A stretch of DNA of 6,299 nucleotides. Origin: Sphingopyxis sp. GTDB taxonomy: Bacteria > Pseudomonadota > Alphaproteobacteria > Sphingomonadales > Sphingomonadaceae. The notes beneath the pieces were generated by a model. That model did no database searches and was not told the origin of the DNA. It saw only the letters and a program-made list of their open reading frames with translations. Location of the stretch: contig JAAUPH010000144.1 of NCBI GenBank assembly GCA_012035435.1, forward strand, positions 1 through 6,299. Direction: 5' to 3'. Below are positions 1-5,124 of this stretch, piece by piece. A program made the translations under genes and the position numbers. The first letter of the stretch is position 1. Every line of letters begins with the position of its first letter.

Positions 1-191
1 GCGACGCGGATCGTTCCGGTGCCATCGCCGATCGCATTGACCGCATCCTGCAGCCGGGCGAACCCGCGCCCACTTTCGGTGACGACGTAGGGTGCGCCGC
101 CGGGTTGCGATTGTGCGGGCAGCGTCATGGCCAGCGCGAGCATCAAGGCAAGCGCCGTGAAGGCGCGGGGACGGGCAAATCGTTTGGACAT
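1..191 (-). CDS. Secreted right-handed beta-helix protein, N-terminal fragment
   Basis: The ATG is read on the minus strand at 191-189; the gene runs off the left edge, leaving about 63 codons. The product begins MSKRFARPRAF and has a basic n-region, a hydrophobic stretch (roughly residues 11-24) and a likely signal-peptidase site near residues 26-29 (PAQSQ), so export is expected. The mature part opens with VVTESGRGFARLQDAVNAIG followed by a DGTGTIRVA segment. This resembles the first turn of right-handed parallel beta-helix proteins annotated in sphingomonads, where a Gly-rich strand leads into 'ATG-Y' type repeats. No catalytic residues are visible in this part, so substrate and activity cannot be stated. 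No good Shine-Dalgarno sequence is visible upstream. Family assignment is from pattern memory and moderately sure; the reading frame and signal peptide are directly seen. Confidence 0.7.
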   Translation of the reverse strand, partial: MSKRFARPRAFTALALMLALAMTLPAQSQPGGAPYVVTESGRGFARLQDAVNAIGDGTGTIRV

Positions 192-296
192 GGCGTGCGG
201 TTAGCAGCTTTGCCGTGTCAGGTCGTGTGCAAGGCTGGTTAATGGCGCGCCCGTGCCGATGCGGGACGCGGCGGTGACGGAGGATTAACATTCGTC

Positions 297-371
297 ATGC
301 CCCCCGCCCCTGAAGAAGAGGCGCTTTTTATCACCACGATTGACGCTTGCCTTCGCCGCGCAAGCAATTAA
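297..371 (+). CDS. Possible 24-residue leader peptide upstream of the antiporter
   Basis: A GGAGG sequence at 279-283 precedes an ATG at 297 by 13 bases, slightly long. The open frame encodes 24 residues starting MPPAPEEEALF and ends at TAA 369-371, five bases before a strong hairpin (376-394) that covers the ribosome binding region of the antiporter gene at 399. The Pro/Glu-rich start recalls the Pro/acidic-rich leader of the Mg2+ transporter mgtA (MgtL), whose nascent chain destabilises ribosomes, but no homology is claimed. It could simply be a chance open frame; translation is not shown by the sequence. Confidence 0.22.
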   Translation: MPPAPEEEALFITTIDACLRRASN

Positions 372-375
372 CGCC

Positions 376-394
376 GCCCCAGCGCTGCTGGGGC
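376..394 (+). promoter_or_regulatory. GC-rich hairpin over the antiporter ribosome binding region
   Basis: GCCCCAGC (376-383) and GCTGGGGC (387-394) are perfect reverse complements separated by a 3-base loop, and the stem ends four bases before the ATG at 399. The only purine-rich sequence before the start (CTGGGG) lies in the 3' arm, so folding of the RNA would hide the ribosome binding site. There is no T tract, so it is not an intrinsic terminator. A regulatory role is inference; the hairpin itself is seen. Confidence 0.45.
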
Positions 395-398
395 CGTC

Positions 399-1597
399 AT
401 GAATCTGACCGAAATCTATCTGATCGCGCTGCTGATCATCTTTGCGGTCCCGTGGCTGGTGTGGCGGGTGGGGCGCACCGATTATTGGGCGCCGCTGGTG
501 GTGGTTCAGATTATCGGCGGAATCTTGCTGGGCCCGGGCGTGCTCGGCGCCGCCTTTCCCGACTATTATGCTTTCGTCTTTCGGCCCGATGTCATCACCG
601 CGCTGAACGGCGTTGCCTGGTGGGCGGTGATGCTGTTCGTTTGGGTCGCGGGGATCGAACTCGACCTCAGTGCCGCGTGGAGGCATCGGCGCGAAACCAG
701 CATTACGGCGGGCCTTGCGCTGGGCGCGCCTCTGGCACTGGGTGTAGCGGCCGCGGCCTTTTATTGCAATGGCCGGGCTGGCAGGGGCCAAAGGGCGCAC
801 ATTGGCAGGCCGTCGCCGGGATCGGCATGGCCTGCGGCGTGACCGCGCTCCCCATCCTGATCCTGCTGATGGAAAAGATGGAAATCTTGCGCACTCCGCT
901 GGGTCAGCGCATCCTGCGCTATGCCAGTCTCGACGATATTGCCATCTGGGGGGTGCTCGCGATCATCCTGCTTGATTGGGAGCGGATCGGGCGCCAACTC
1001 GTCTTTTTGATCGGCTTTTCCGTCGCCGCCTGGCTGCTCCGCAAACTCATGGCGCGCCTCACCGAGGCCGATCGCTGGCCGGTCGGGCTGGTGTGGCTCA
1101 CGCTCTGCGGTCTCGTGGGCGACTGGTCGGGACTCCACTTTATGGTCGGTGCCTTCCTCGCCGGAACCGTGCTCGATGCCAAATGGTTTGGGCACGACGC
1201 AATGGACCGGTTCCGCGGGGTCATCCTGCTCACGCTGATGCCGGTGTTCTTCCTGTCGACCGGGCTACGCACCCAGTGGGAGAGCGGCGGACTGATGGTC
1301 TTTGGCGCTGCCGCGCTGTTGCTCACAGCCGCGATTGCCGGAAAACTTGGAGGCGTGGCGATCGCTGGGCGGATATTGGGCTGGCAAAAGGGCGAGGCGT
1401 GGCTGATCGGCTGGCTGCTGCAAACCAAGGCGCTGATCATGATCATCTTTGCCAATGTGCTGGTCGACAAGGGCATTATTTCGGGCACCGCCTTTACCGC
1501 GCTGCTGCTCCTGGCGATCGGCAGCACGATGCTGACCACCCCAGTGGTCGCGCCGATGCTGCGACGGCTCGGCGAGCTAATCGATAAGGCGGGCTAG
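399..1597 (+). pseudogene. CPA2/Kef-type cation:proton antiporter, interrupted by an apparent 1-base deletion
   Basis: The start is ATG 399 (MNLTEIYLIALL...), opening directly into a first membrane helix. The frame runs through several hydrophobic segments to residue 121 (...GVAAAAF), then goes out of register and stops at 842. The same protein continues in the frame one base back, from about 761, as LLQWPGWQGPKG and on to a stop at 1595-1597. Adding one T to the TTTT run at 759-762 restores a single frame of about 399 residues, the usual length of the membrane part of this family. Visible features are multiple transmembrane helices throughout, a GMACGVTALPILILLMEK segment (about residues 143-160), and the Asp-Asp pair in YASLDDIAIWG (about 179-180) that carries protons or ions in CPA2 exchangers. 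There is no C-terminal TrkA-N domain, so it is a short Kef/NhaP-like form expected in the inner membrane, exchanging Na+ or K+ for H+. The rest of the sequence is undamaged, so the lesion is recent or is a sequencing error. The slip site is a poor programmed-frameshift sequence. Confidence 0.85.
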
Positions 1598-1738
1598 CCC
1601 AACGACAAAAGCCTGTGGCAGCACATAAATTTGGTGAATTTCGTCTTTACTTCGTCACGTCGACACGCCATCAGCGCTGCACAACAAGAATATTGCCGTC
1701 CAGTCAGGACCCTGGCCTCACACCTCACCTTTTCTCCC

Positions 1739-1744
1739 AAGGAG
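1739..1744 (+). promoter_or_regulatory. Shine-Dalgarno site of the first PEP-CTERM gene
   Basis: AAGGAG lies seven bases before the ATG at 1752. It is the best ribosome binding site in the window and fixes this start. I see no convincing promoter hexamers in 1598-1738. Confidence 0.8.
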
Positions 1745-1751
1745 ATTATTT

Positions 1752-2354
1752 ATGCGAATGAAGCACGCTCTCGCCCTCGTGACTGCGGCGGCCGTCATGG
1801 CCCCTGCCAGCGCTTCCGCCGCCATCGTGATCGTCGATGCAAAGGCCAATAGTTCATCAGGCGGTGTCGCCAAATCTTCGGGTTTCAGTTTCCTCACCGG
1901 TCAAGGTTTCCGGGTGCGATCGAGCACCAATGACCTGTGGAGCGCCGGTGCACTGCCACGCTTCTCCGATGGCAGCGGCCTGACGGGCAACCGCAATGCG
2001 ACCGTCAGCGATGATTCGGGTGTGACCCCGGGCACGCAGATCGGCGCCAGCTTTGGTACTCACACGCAAAATGGTTTTACCGCACCCTTTGGCGCGCTGG
2101 TCGGACGCTGGGCCGATGGCACCTATCAGTTGCTTGGCGCTAACTTCACGGGCGCGGCGACCGGTTCGGGTGCTCTCGATCTTTATTATTGGGACTCGAA
2201 CAGCGGCGACAACAGCGGCCAGATTGCCTTTAATATCACCGCTGGAATTCCTGAGCCTGCGACGTGGGCGATGTTGATTCTCGGTTTTGGTCTAGTCGGC
2301 GGTACGATGCGCCGTGCCAACGCCCGGGTCGCGACGCGGGTACGCTTCGCCTGA
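1752..2354 (+). CDS. PEPxxWA-CTERM exported protein with a probable LecA (PA-IL)-like lectin fold
   Basis: The product has 200 residues. Residues 1-23 form a signal peptide (basic MRMKH, hydrophobic core, cleavage after ASASA). The C-terminus carries a PEP sorting signal: PEPATWA at 167-173, a hydrophobic helix (LILGFGLVGG, about 175-184) and a basic tail ending RVRFA. In known systems this signal is processed by an exosortase-type machinery and directs proteins to the cell surface or matrix. The middle part resembles the LecA/PA-IL galactose-binding fold: FTAPFGALVGRW (109-120), a Gly-rich turn, ALDLYYWDSNSGDNSGQIAF (141-160) and a closing NI. In LecA the corresponding loop binds Ca2+ and sugar through Asp and Asn-Asn; here D148, D153 and N154 are candidates, though the loop is about two residues shorter. 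The fold call is inference from pattern. AAGGAG at 1739 supports the start. The gene's terminator (2643) is separated from the stop codon by a 269-bp repeat. Confidence 0.9.
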   Translation: MRMKHALALVTAAAVMAPASASAAIVIVDAKANSSSGGVAKSSGFSFLTGQGFRVRSSTNDLWSAGALPRFSDGSGLTGNRNATVSDDSGVTPGTQIGASFGTHTQNGFTAPFGALVGRWADGTYQLLGANFTGAATGSGALDLYYWDSNSGDNSGQIAFNITAGIPEPATWAMLILGFGLVGGTMRRANARVATRVRFA

Positions 2355-2358
2355 CGCA

Positions 2359-2627
2359 TTAGGCCGTGAACTCACATATAGCGCGGTTGAGGTTTGAGGC
2401 CATTTTGCTCAGGGCCAGGAGGAAAGCCGTGGGGATATGAGGATATCTCAAGGTTTTACGACGCCGCCATGAGCAAAATGGGTCAAATCCGAAGGACGTC
2501 AAAATGGCTTCGATCTCGAAGCGAAATGCCCTTGCGGGTAGCGATGCTACCCGACTGCGGGCACCTCCCTCCGATATCTTCGCCATTTTGATGCCTCAAC
2601 CGCGCTATTTGTGAGTTCACGGCCTAA
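2359..2627 (-). repeat. 269-bp fold-back (MITE-like) element, copy 1
   Basis: The ends at 2359-2392 and 2594-2627 are 34-bp inverted repeats with one mismatch (TTAGGCCGTGAACTCACA... inward to GGTTGAGG). On the minus strand the core matches copy 2 (4850-5118) at about 90%, roughly 20 differences over 201 bases, without gaps. Internal structure includes CGGGTAGC/GCTACCCG (2535-2542/2546-2553, 3-base loop) and GCAAAATGG-type words near each inner boundary that pair within two subdomains. No target-site duplication is visible (GACGCA on the left, ATTGGT on the right). It starts four bases after the stop codon of the PEP-CTERM gene and lies between that gene and its terminator, so it should be transcribed as 3' untranslated RNA. 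No transposase is encoded. Short open frames occur on both strands but show no protein-level conservation. Confidence 0.9.
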
Positions 2628-2642
2628 ATTGGTGGTTAAAGA

Positions 2643-2675
2643 AGCCCGTCAGCGCTGCTGACGGGCTTTTCTTTT
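2643..2675 (+). terminator. Intrinsic terminator, displaced from the first PEP-CTERM gene
   Basis: AGCCCGTCAGC (2643-2653) and GCTGACGGGCT (2657-2667) form an 11-bp perfect stem with a 3-base loop, followed by TTTTCTTTT. It lies about 290 bases after the stop at 2354. Removing the 269-bp element would put it about 20 bases from the stop, matching the 22-base spacing of the second PEP-CTERM gene and its terminator. Confidence 0.88.
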
Positions 2676-2706
2676 CGCCTGCACCGTTTTGACGAAGGCC
2701 TGTTTC

Positions 2707-2725
2707 TTGTTTCAATATGAAACAA
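2707..2725 (+). promoter_or_regulatory. Operator-like palindrome TTGTTTCA-ATA-TGAAACAA
   Basis: This is a perfect 8-bp inverted repeat with a 3-base centre, 125 bases upstream of the start of the second PEP-CTERM gene. Its size and symmetry fit a dimeric helix-turn-helix repressor site, for example of the TetR type. A weak TTGACG at 2689-2694 lies 18 bases before CAATAT, which would place the palindrome over a -10 region; that promoter call is weak. An alternative -35-like TTGTCA is at 2753-2758 with no good -10. The stretch from 2628 to 2849 otherwise holds the terminator above and an A-rich segment near 2798-2815, and no gene. Confidence 0.4.
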
Positions 2726-2849
2726 AATGGGCATTTTCCGAGTCACATAGCCTTGTCATGTAAAGCGCGAGATGATAGCCCAATTCTCGAGGTCGTAAAA
2801 AAACAGTTAAAAAATTTCGATTCGCCTCTTCATGTTAGGGATTAAATTC

Positions 2850-3542
2850 ATGCGCAAATATCAGCTGGCCGCGACCGCGGCCCTCCTTGCCGTTGCCGCG
2901 TCTCCGGCGTCGGCGGCCATCGTGATCGGTTCGGCTGGTCCGGCTCCCGTCACCGGCTTTGTCAAGATCAACTCGCCTGCCGGTCTGGTTCAGGTTGGTA
3001 ACAAGACGAGCCAGAACAATGGTCTCGACCAAACCAAAGTTTATGGGTTCGACGAAAAGCAGAGCTACACGCTCGGCAGCAACCTTACGGTTACCGTTGC
3101 CCCCGGTGGGTCGGCTTTGAGCGGCGCGCCGCTTGGCGTTCTCGCCAAGGGCACTCATGTTGCCAGCCATTATCTGTTCTTTGATCCCGTTGGTGTTGTC
3201 CCGGCTGCTGGTTCGATCACTTTCAATCGCAAGATTCTGGGCGTGATCCGCACCACGGCTGGTCTGAACGCGAGCGACGCTCTGTTCGGTATCGCCGGGG
3301 TTGGCTATGCGGCGGTGCCGCTGCGTGGTCTGGAACAGGGCAACAGCATTACCTTCGCGATCAATGGAAACACGCTCAGCTATGACACGCTGGCTGGCAA
3401 TCCTGGCGACAGCTTCCGCGTCCTGACGGGCGGCGTGCCTGAGCCTGCCACCTGGGCGTTCATGATCCTGGGCTTCGGCCTCATCGGCGGCGCGATGCGC
3501 CAGGCCAAGGGTCGTACCGCAACGCGCGTTCGCTTCGCCTAA
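2850..3542 (+). CDS. PEPxxWA-CTERM exported protein, outer domain of unknown function
   Basis: I prefer the ATG at 2850 (230 residues) over the in-frame ATG at 2832: AGGG at 2836-2839 stands 10 bases before it, nothing Shine-Dalgarno-like precedes 2832, and the 2850 start gives a classic signal peptide (MRKYQLAATAALLAVAAS, cleavage near SAA 21-23). The C-terminus has PEPATWA (197-203), a hydrophobic helix (MILGFGLIGG, 205-214) and the basic tail RTATRVRFA. The outer domain, about residues 24-190, is beta-rich. It contains a THVASHYLFFDP segment (102-113) followed by GSITFNRKILGV and a late NPGDSFRVLTGG strand, a pattern I associate with uncharacterised PEP-CTERM proteins. No catalytic motif is visible. 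The product is probably exported and anchored or released by exosortase-type processing. It is monocistronic, with its own terminator at 3565 and a possible operator at 2707. Confidence 0.88.
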   Translation: MRKYQLAATAALLAVAASPASAAIVIGSAGPAPVTGFVKINSPAGLVQVGNKTSQNNGLDQTKVYGFDEKQSYTLGSNLTVTVAPGGSALSGAPLGVLAKGTHVASHYLFFDPVGVVPAAGSITFNRKILGVIRTTAGLNASDALFGIAGVGYAAVPLRGLEQGNSITFAINGNTLSYDTLAGNPGDSFRVLTGGVPEPATWAFMILGFGLIGGAMRQAKGRTATRVRFA

Positions 3543-3556
3543 TCGGCTGCGATTGC

Positions 3557-3593
3557 AAAAAAGAGCCCGCCGGTAATTCCGGCGGGCTTTTTT
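3557..3593. terminator. Bidirectional intrinsic terminator between convergent genes
   Basis: GCCCGCCGG (3565-3573) pairs with CCGGCGGGC (3579-3587) around a TAATT loop. TTTTTT follows at 3588-3593 and AAAAAA precedes at 3557-3562, so it has a U tract in both directions. It serves the second PEP-CTERM gene (stop 3542) on the plus strand and could also stop minus-strand transcripts from the hemerythrin gene (stop 3665). Confidence 0.92.
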
Positions 3594-3664
3594 GTGTCTG
3601 GTAACGGGTGGCAGTCGCCTAGCCCCTGTGTCAATCTAACTGAAACAGGGTCTAAGCACGCTGA

Positions 3665-4237
3665 TCAAGCGGCCTTGAACTCTTCCTTGTTCACCGCTGC
3701 GGTGACATGGGCGTTGCCGTCGGCCCTCAATTTGGCGCGCAGCCGCGGGAAAATTTCATCTTCCTCTTCGCGCACATGTTCATCGATCCGTGACTGAAAC
3801 TCGCGAACCTTGGGCAACCACGCCGCATCCGAAGGCGGCAGCTCCGTGAGCTCAAACAGATATTGTTCCACATAGCCATGATCATGGTTAAGATGGTCTG
3901 TCTCTTCCACCAAACCTTGTCCGCGCATCGCGGCGTAAACGACATTTTCTTCTTCCTGCGCATGTTTGGCGAGCGCGTGTTTAAGCTGCATCAACAACAT
4001 CTTGCGCTTGGTGGTTTGGCTTTCATCCGTTGCGAGCAATTTGCCAAAGATTTTATCAACCACCTGATGCTCGGCCTTGAGCATGTCATCCCAGTCGCCA
4101 TAGGTCGCCTCAATGCCCTGCATGACTGCCTTGCGGCCGACATTGGCCATAAGTCCGACGGCCATGCCGCCAATCGCAGCGACAACGGCCGCCGCTTGCG
4201 GCGAAAAGCTGCCGCCCTTATCCTTCACTTGCGCCAT
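3665..4237 (-). CDS. Hemerythrin HHE cation-binding domain protein
   Basis: The start is the ATG at 4237-4235 on the minus strand, with AAGGAG (4250-4245) seven bases upstream; a longer frame reaching 4288 lacks such support. The product has 190 residues. Residues 14-34 (AAAVVAAIGGMAVGLMANV region) form a small hydrophobic segment, perhaps a membrane contact. The rest is a helical bundle with the repeated His/Glu pattern of the HHE family: H57 in KAEHQVVDKIF, H87 and H92 with E96/E97 in KHALAKHAQEEENVVY, H115/H118/H120 in DHLNHDHGYVEQY, and H154 with E157-E159 in IDEHVREEEDEIFP. Such sites hold a non-heme di-iron centre that binds O2 or NO, and related bacterial proteins are linked to oxygen, NO or oxidative-stress handling. 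The specific role here is not visible. It is convergent with the PEP-CTERM gene and divergent from the glycosylase gene, with 121 bases between the two starts. Confidence 0.92.
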   Translation of the reverse strand: MAQVKDKGGSFSPQAAAVVAAIGGMAVGLMANVGRKAVMQGIEATYGDWDDMLKAEHQVVDKIFGKLLATDESQTTKRKMLLMQLKHALAKHAQEEENVVYAAMRGQGLVEETDHLNHDHGYVEQYLFELTELPPSDAAWLPKVREFQSRIDEHVREEEDEIFPRLRAKLRADGNAHVTAAVNKEEFKAA

Positions 4238-4358
4238 TTGCTCTCTCCTTGACGAGATGTGCGGGGTACAACCGCGCCGCGCGCGCACTGTTCCAATATG
4301 GCCGTCGGTCGCGCATGCTTGTGCGACGAGGCGCCGGGCCAGCCGCGCTTAGAGCGTG

Positions 4359-4853
4359 ATGAAGCATGGCCTGCGGCCGGTGTTTGCCCGCGACTCGACC
4401 GTCCTGATCCTGGGGAGCCTGCCTGGCGACGAGTCGCTCGCGCGGCAGCAATATTACGGCCATCCGCAGAACCAGTTCTGGCGCTTGCTGGACGAGGTCG
4501 CCGACCTGCCGCTGATGACGCAGGATTATGCCGCGCGGCTTGCAACGCTGCAACGCGCCGGCATCGCGCTATGGGATGTCGTCGCGCACGCCGAACGCAA
4601 GGGCAGCCTCGACAGCGCGCTGCGTCATCCCGTTGGCAATGACCTTATGCCGCTGATTGGCCAGCTTCCAGTCCTGCGACTCGTCGCCTTCAATGGCGCT
4701 GTTGCGGCGAAGTTCGGAGAGCGGTTGTTGAGCGACATGCCCCGACTGGCGCAGATCCGGCTGCCGTCGAGCAGTGCGGCCTACACGCGCCCCTTTGCGG
4801 AGAAATTGGCGCTATGGCACGCGATCCGCCCGCATCTCCGCGCCGCAGTCTAG
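4359..4853 (+). CDS. DNA-deoxyinosine glycosylase (uracil-DNA glycosylase superfamily, family 6-like)
   Basis: The product has 164 residues from ATG 4359; a GTG directly before it (4356) is an alternative, and the ribosome binding site is weak. The N-terminal block LILGSLPGDESLARQQYYGH (17-36) followed by PQNQFW (36-41) is the first active-site region of the hypoxanthine/uracil glycosylase family; N38 is the expected catalytic-site Asn. The second region is RLPSSSAAYT (134-143). LWDVVAHAERKGSLDSALR (71-89) and LRLVAFNG (107-114) also fit the superfamily. The enzyme should remove hypoxanthine (deaminated adenine), and perhaps uracil, from DNA as the first step of base excision repair in the cytoplasm. 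Length is normal. The TAG stop lies inside the terminal CTAG of the fold-back element at 4850, so the last residues (RAAV*) end at the insertion point. Before insertion the frame would have read on into antisense doc sequence. Confidence 0.9.
   Translation: MKHGLRPVFARDSTVLILGSLPGDESLARQQYYGHPQNQFWRLLDEVADLPLMTQDYAARLATLQRAGIALWDVVAHAERKGSLDSALRHPVGNDLMPLIGQLPVLRLVAFNGAVAAKFGERLLSDMPRLAQIRLPSSSAAYTRPFAEKLALWHAIRPHLRAAV
4844..4849 (+). repeat. Left target-site duplication CGCAGT of fold-back element copy 2
   Basis: CGCAGT directly abuts the CTAGGG end of the element and recurs directly after its CCCTAG end at 5119-5124. A perfect 6-mer match at exactly both borders is unlikely by chance (about 1 in 4,000) and fits a duplicated insertion target. 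Confidence 0.7.
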
Positions 4854-5118
4854 GGTCAGGACCCATTAAATGCACGTTCGAGGCGTCAAAATGGCGAAGA
4901 TATCGGAGGGAAATGTCCGCAGTCAGGTAGTTTATCTACCTGCAAGGGCATTTCGCTGCGAGATCGAAGCCATTTTGACGTCCTTCGGATTTGACCCATT
5001 TTGCCCATGGCGGCGTCGGAAAGCCTTGAGATATCTTCATATCCCTTCGGCTTTTCTCCTAGCCCTGTGCAAAATGGCCTCAAACCTCGAACGTGCATTT
5101 AATGGGTCCTGACCCTAG
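4850..5118 (+). repeat. 269-bp fold-back (MITE-like) element, copy 2
   Basis: The 34-bp ends (4850-4883 and 5085-5118) are perfect inverted repeats starting CTAGGGTCAGGACCCATTAA. The interior has two paired subdomains. One is closed by CGTCAAAATGGC (4884-4895) with GCCATTTTGACG (4969-4980) and contains the hairpin CAGGTAG/CTACCTG (4924-4930/4936-4942). The other is closed by CCATTTTGC (4996-5004) with GCAAAATGG (5069-5077) and contains GATAT/ATATC (5030-5034/5039-5043). The whole could fold as a long stem carrying two arms, in RNA or as a DNA cruciform. It has exactly the length of copy 1, in opposite orientation. It encodes no transposase, so movement would need a partner enzyme in trans. 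It forms the stop codon of the glycosylase gene and truncates the doc remnant. Confidence 0.92.
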
Positions 5119-5124
5119 CGCAGT
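5119..5124 (+). repeat. Right target-site duplication CGCAGT of fold-back element copy 2
   Basis: This is the second copy of the 6-bp direct repeat at 4844-4849. Read on the minus strand it is the ACTGCG that ends the recognisable doc sequence (the Thr-Ala after GNKR). Confidence 0.7.

Noticed and set aside
347..398. Upstream start at 347 for the frame that carries the C-terminal part of the antiporter
   Set aside because: The residues from 347 to about 760 in this frame are Arg/Gly-rich and unlike a membrane protein. The true N-terminal half is in the 399 frame, and the two join at 759-762.
2394..2591. Open frame on the other strand of copy 1 (and 4886-5098 minus in copy 2)
   Set aside because: It is the antisense of the frame above within a structured repeat, with no ribosome binding site and no recognised domain. 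The open frames follow from the base composition and shared sequence.
3624..3650. Inverted repeat CCCTGT/ACAGGG as a terminator for the hemerythrin gene
   Set aside because: It has only six pairs with a 15-base loop and no T tract. The bidirectional terminator at 3557-3593 is a better candidate.
4238..4288. Extension of the hemerythrin protein to a start at 4288
   Set aside because: The 17 extra residues (MRARRGCTPHISSRREQ) look random, and AAGGAG at 4250-4245 places the start at 4237.
4308..4327. Imperfect palindrome GTCGCGCA/TGTGCGAC between the divergent hemerythrin and glycosylase genes as an operator
   Set aside because: It has one mismatch, is built of common GC words and has no recognisable promoter beside it, so it is not strong enough to call.
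4870..5112. Open frame of about 73-80 residues (MAKISEGNVRSQ...) inside fold-back copy 2, with a counterpart in copy 1 (2359-2586, minus)
   Set aside because: About 12 of 69 residues differ between the copies from only about 20 base differences, so most changes alter the protein. The opposite strand is open in both copies as well. This pattern does not suggest selection on a protein.
4850..5118. CRISPR array or tRNA-like structure
   Set aside because: The repeats are inverted rather than regularly spaced direct repeats, and no tRNA cloverleaf with a TTCGA arm and acceptor pairing was found.
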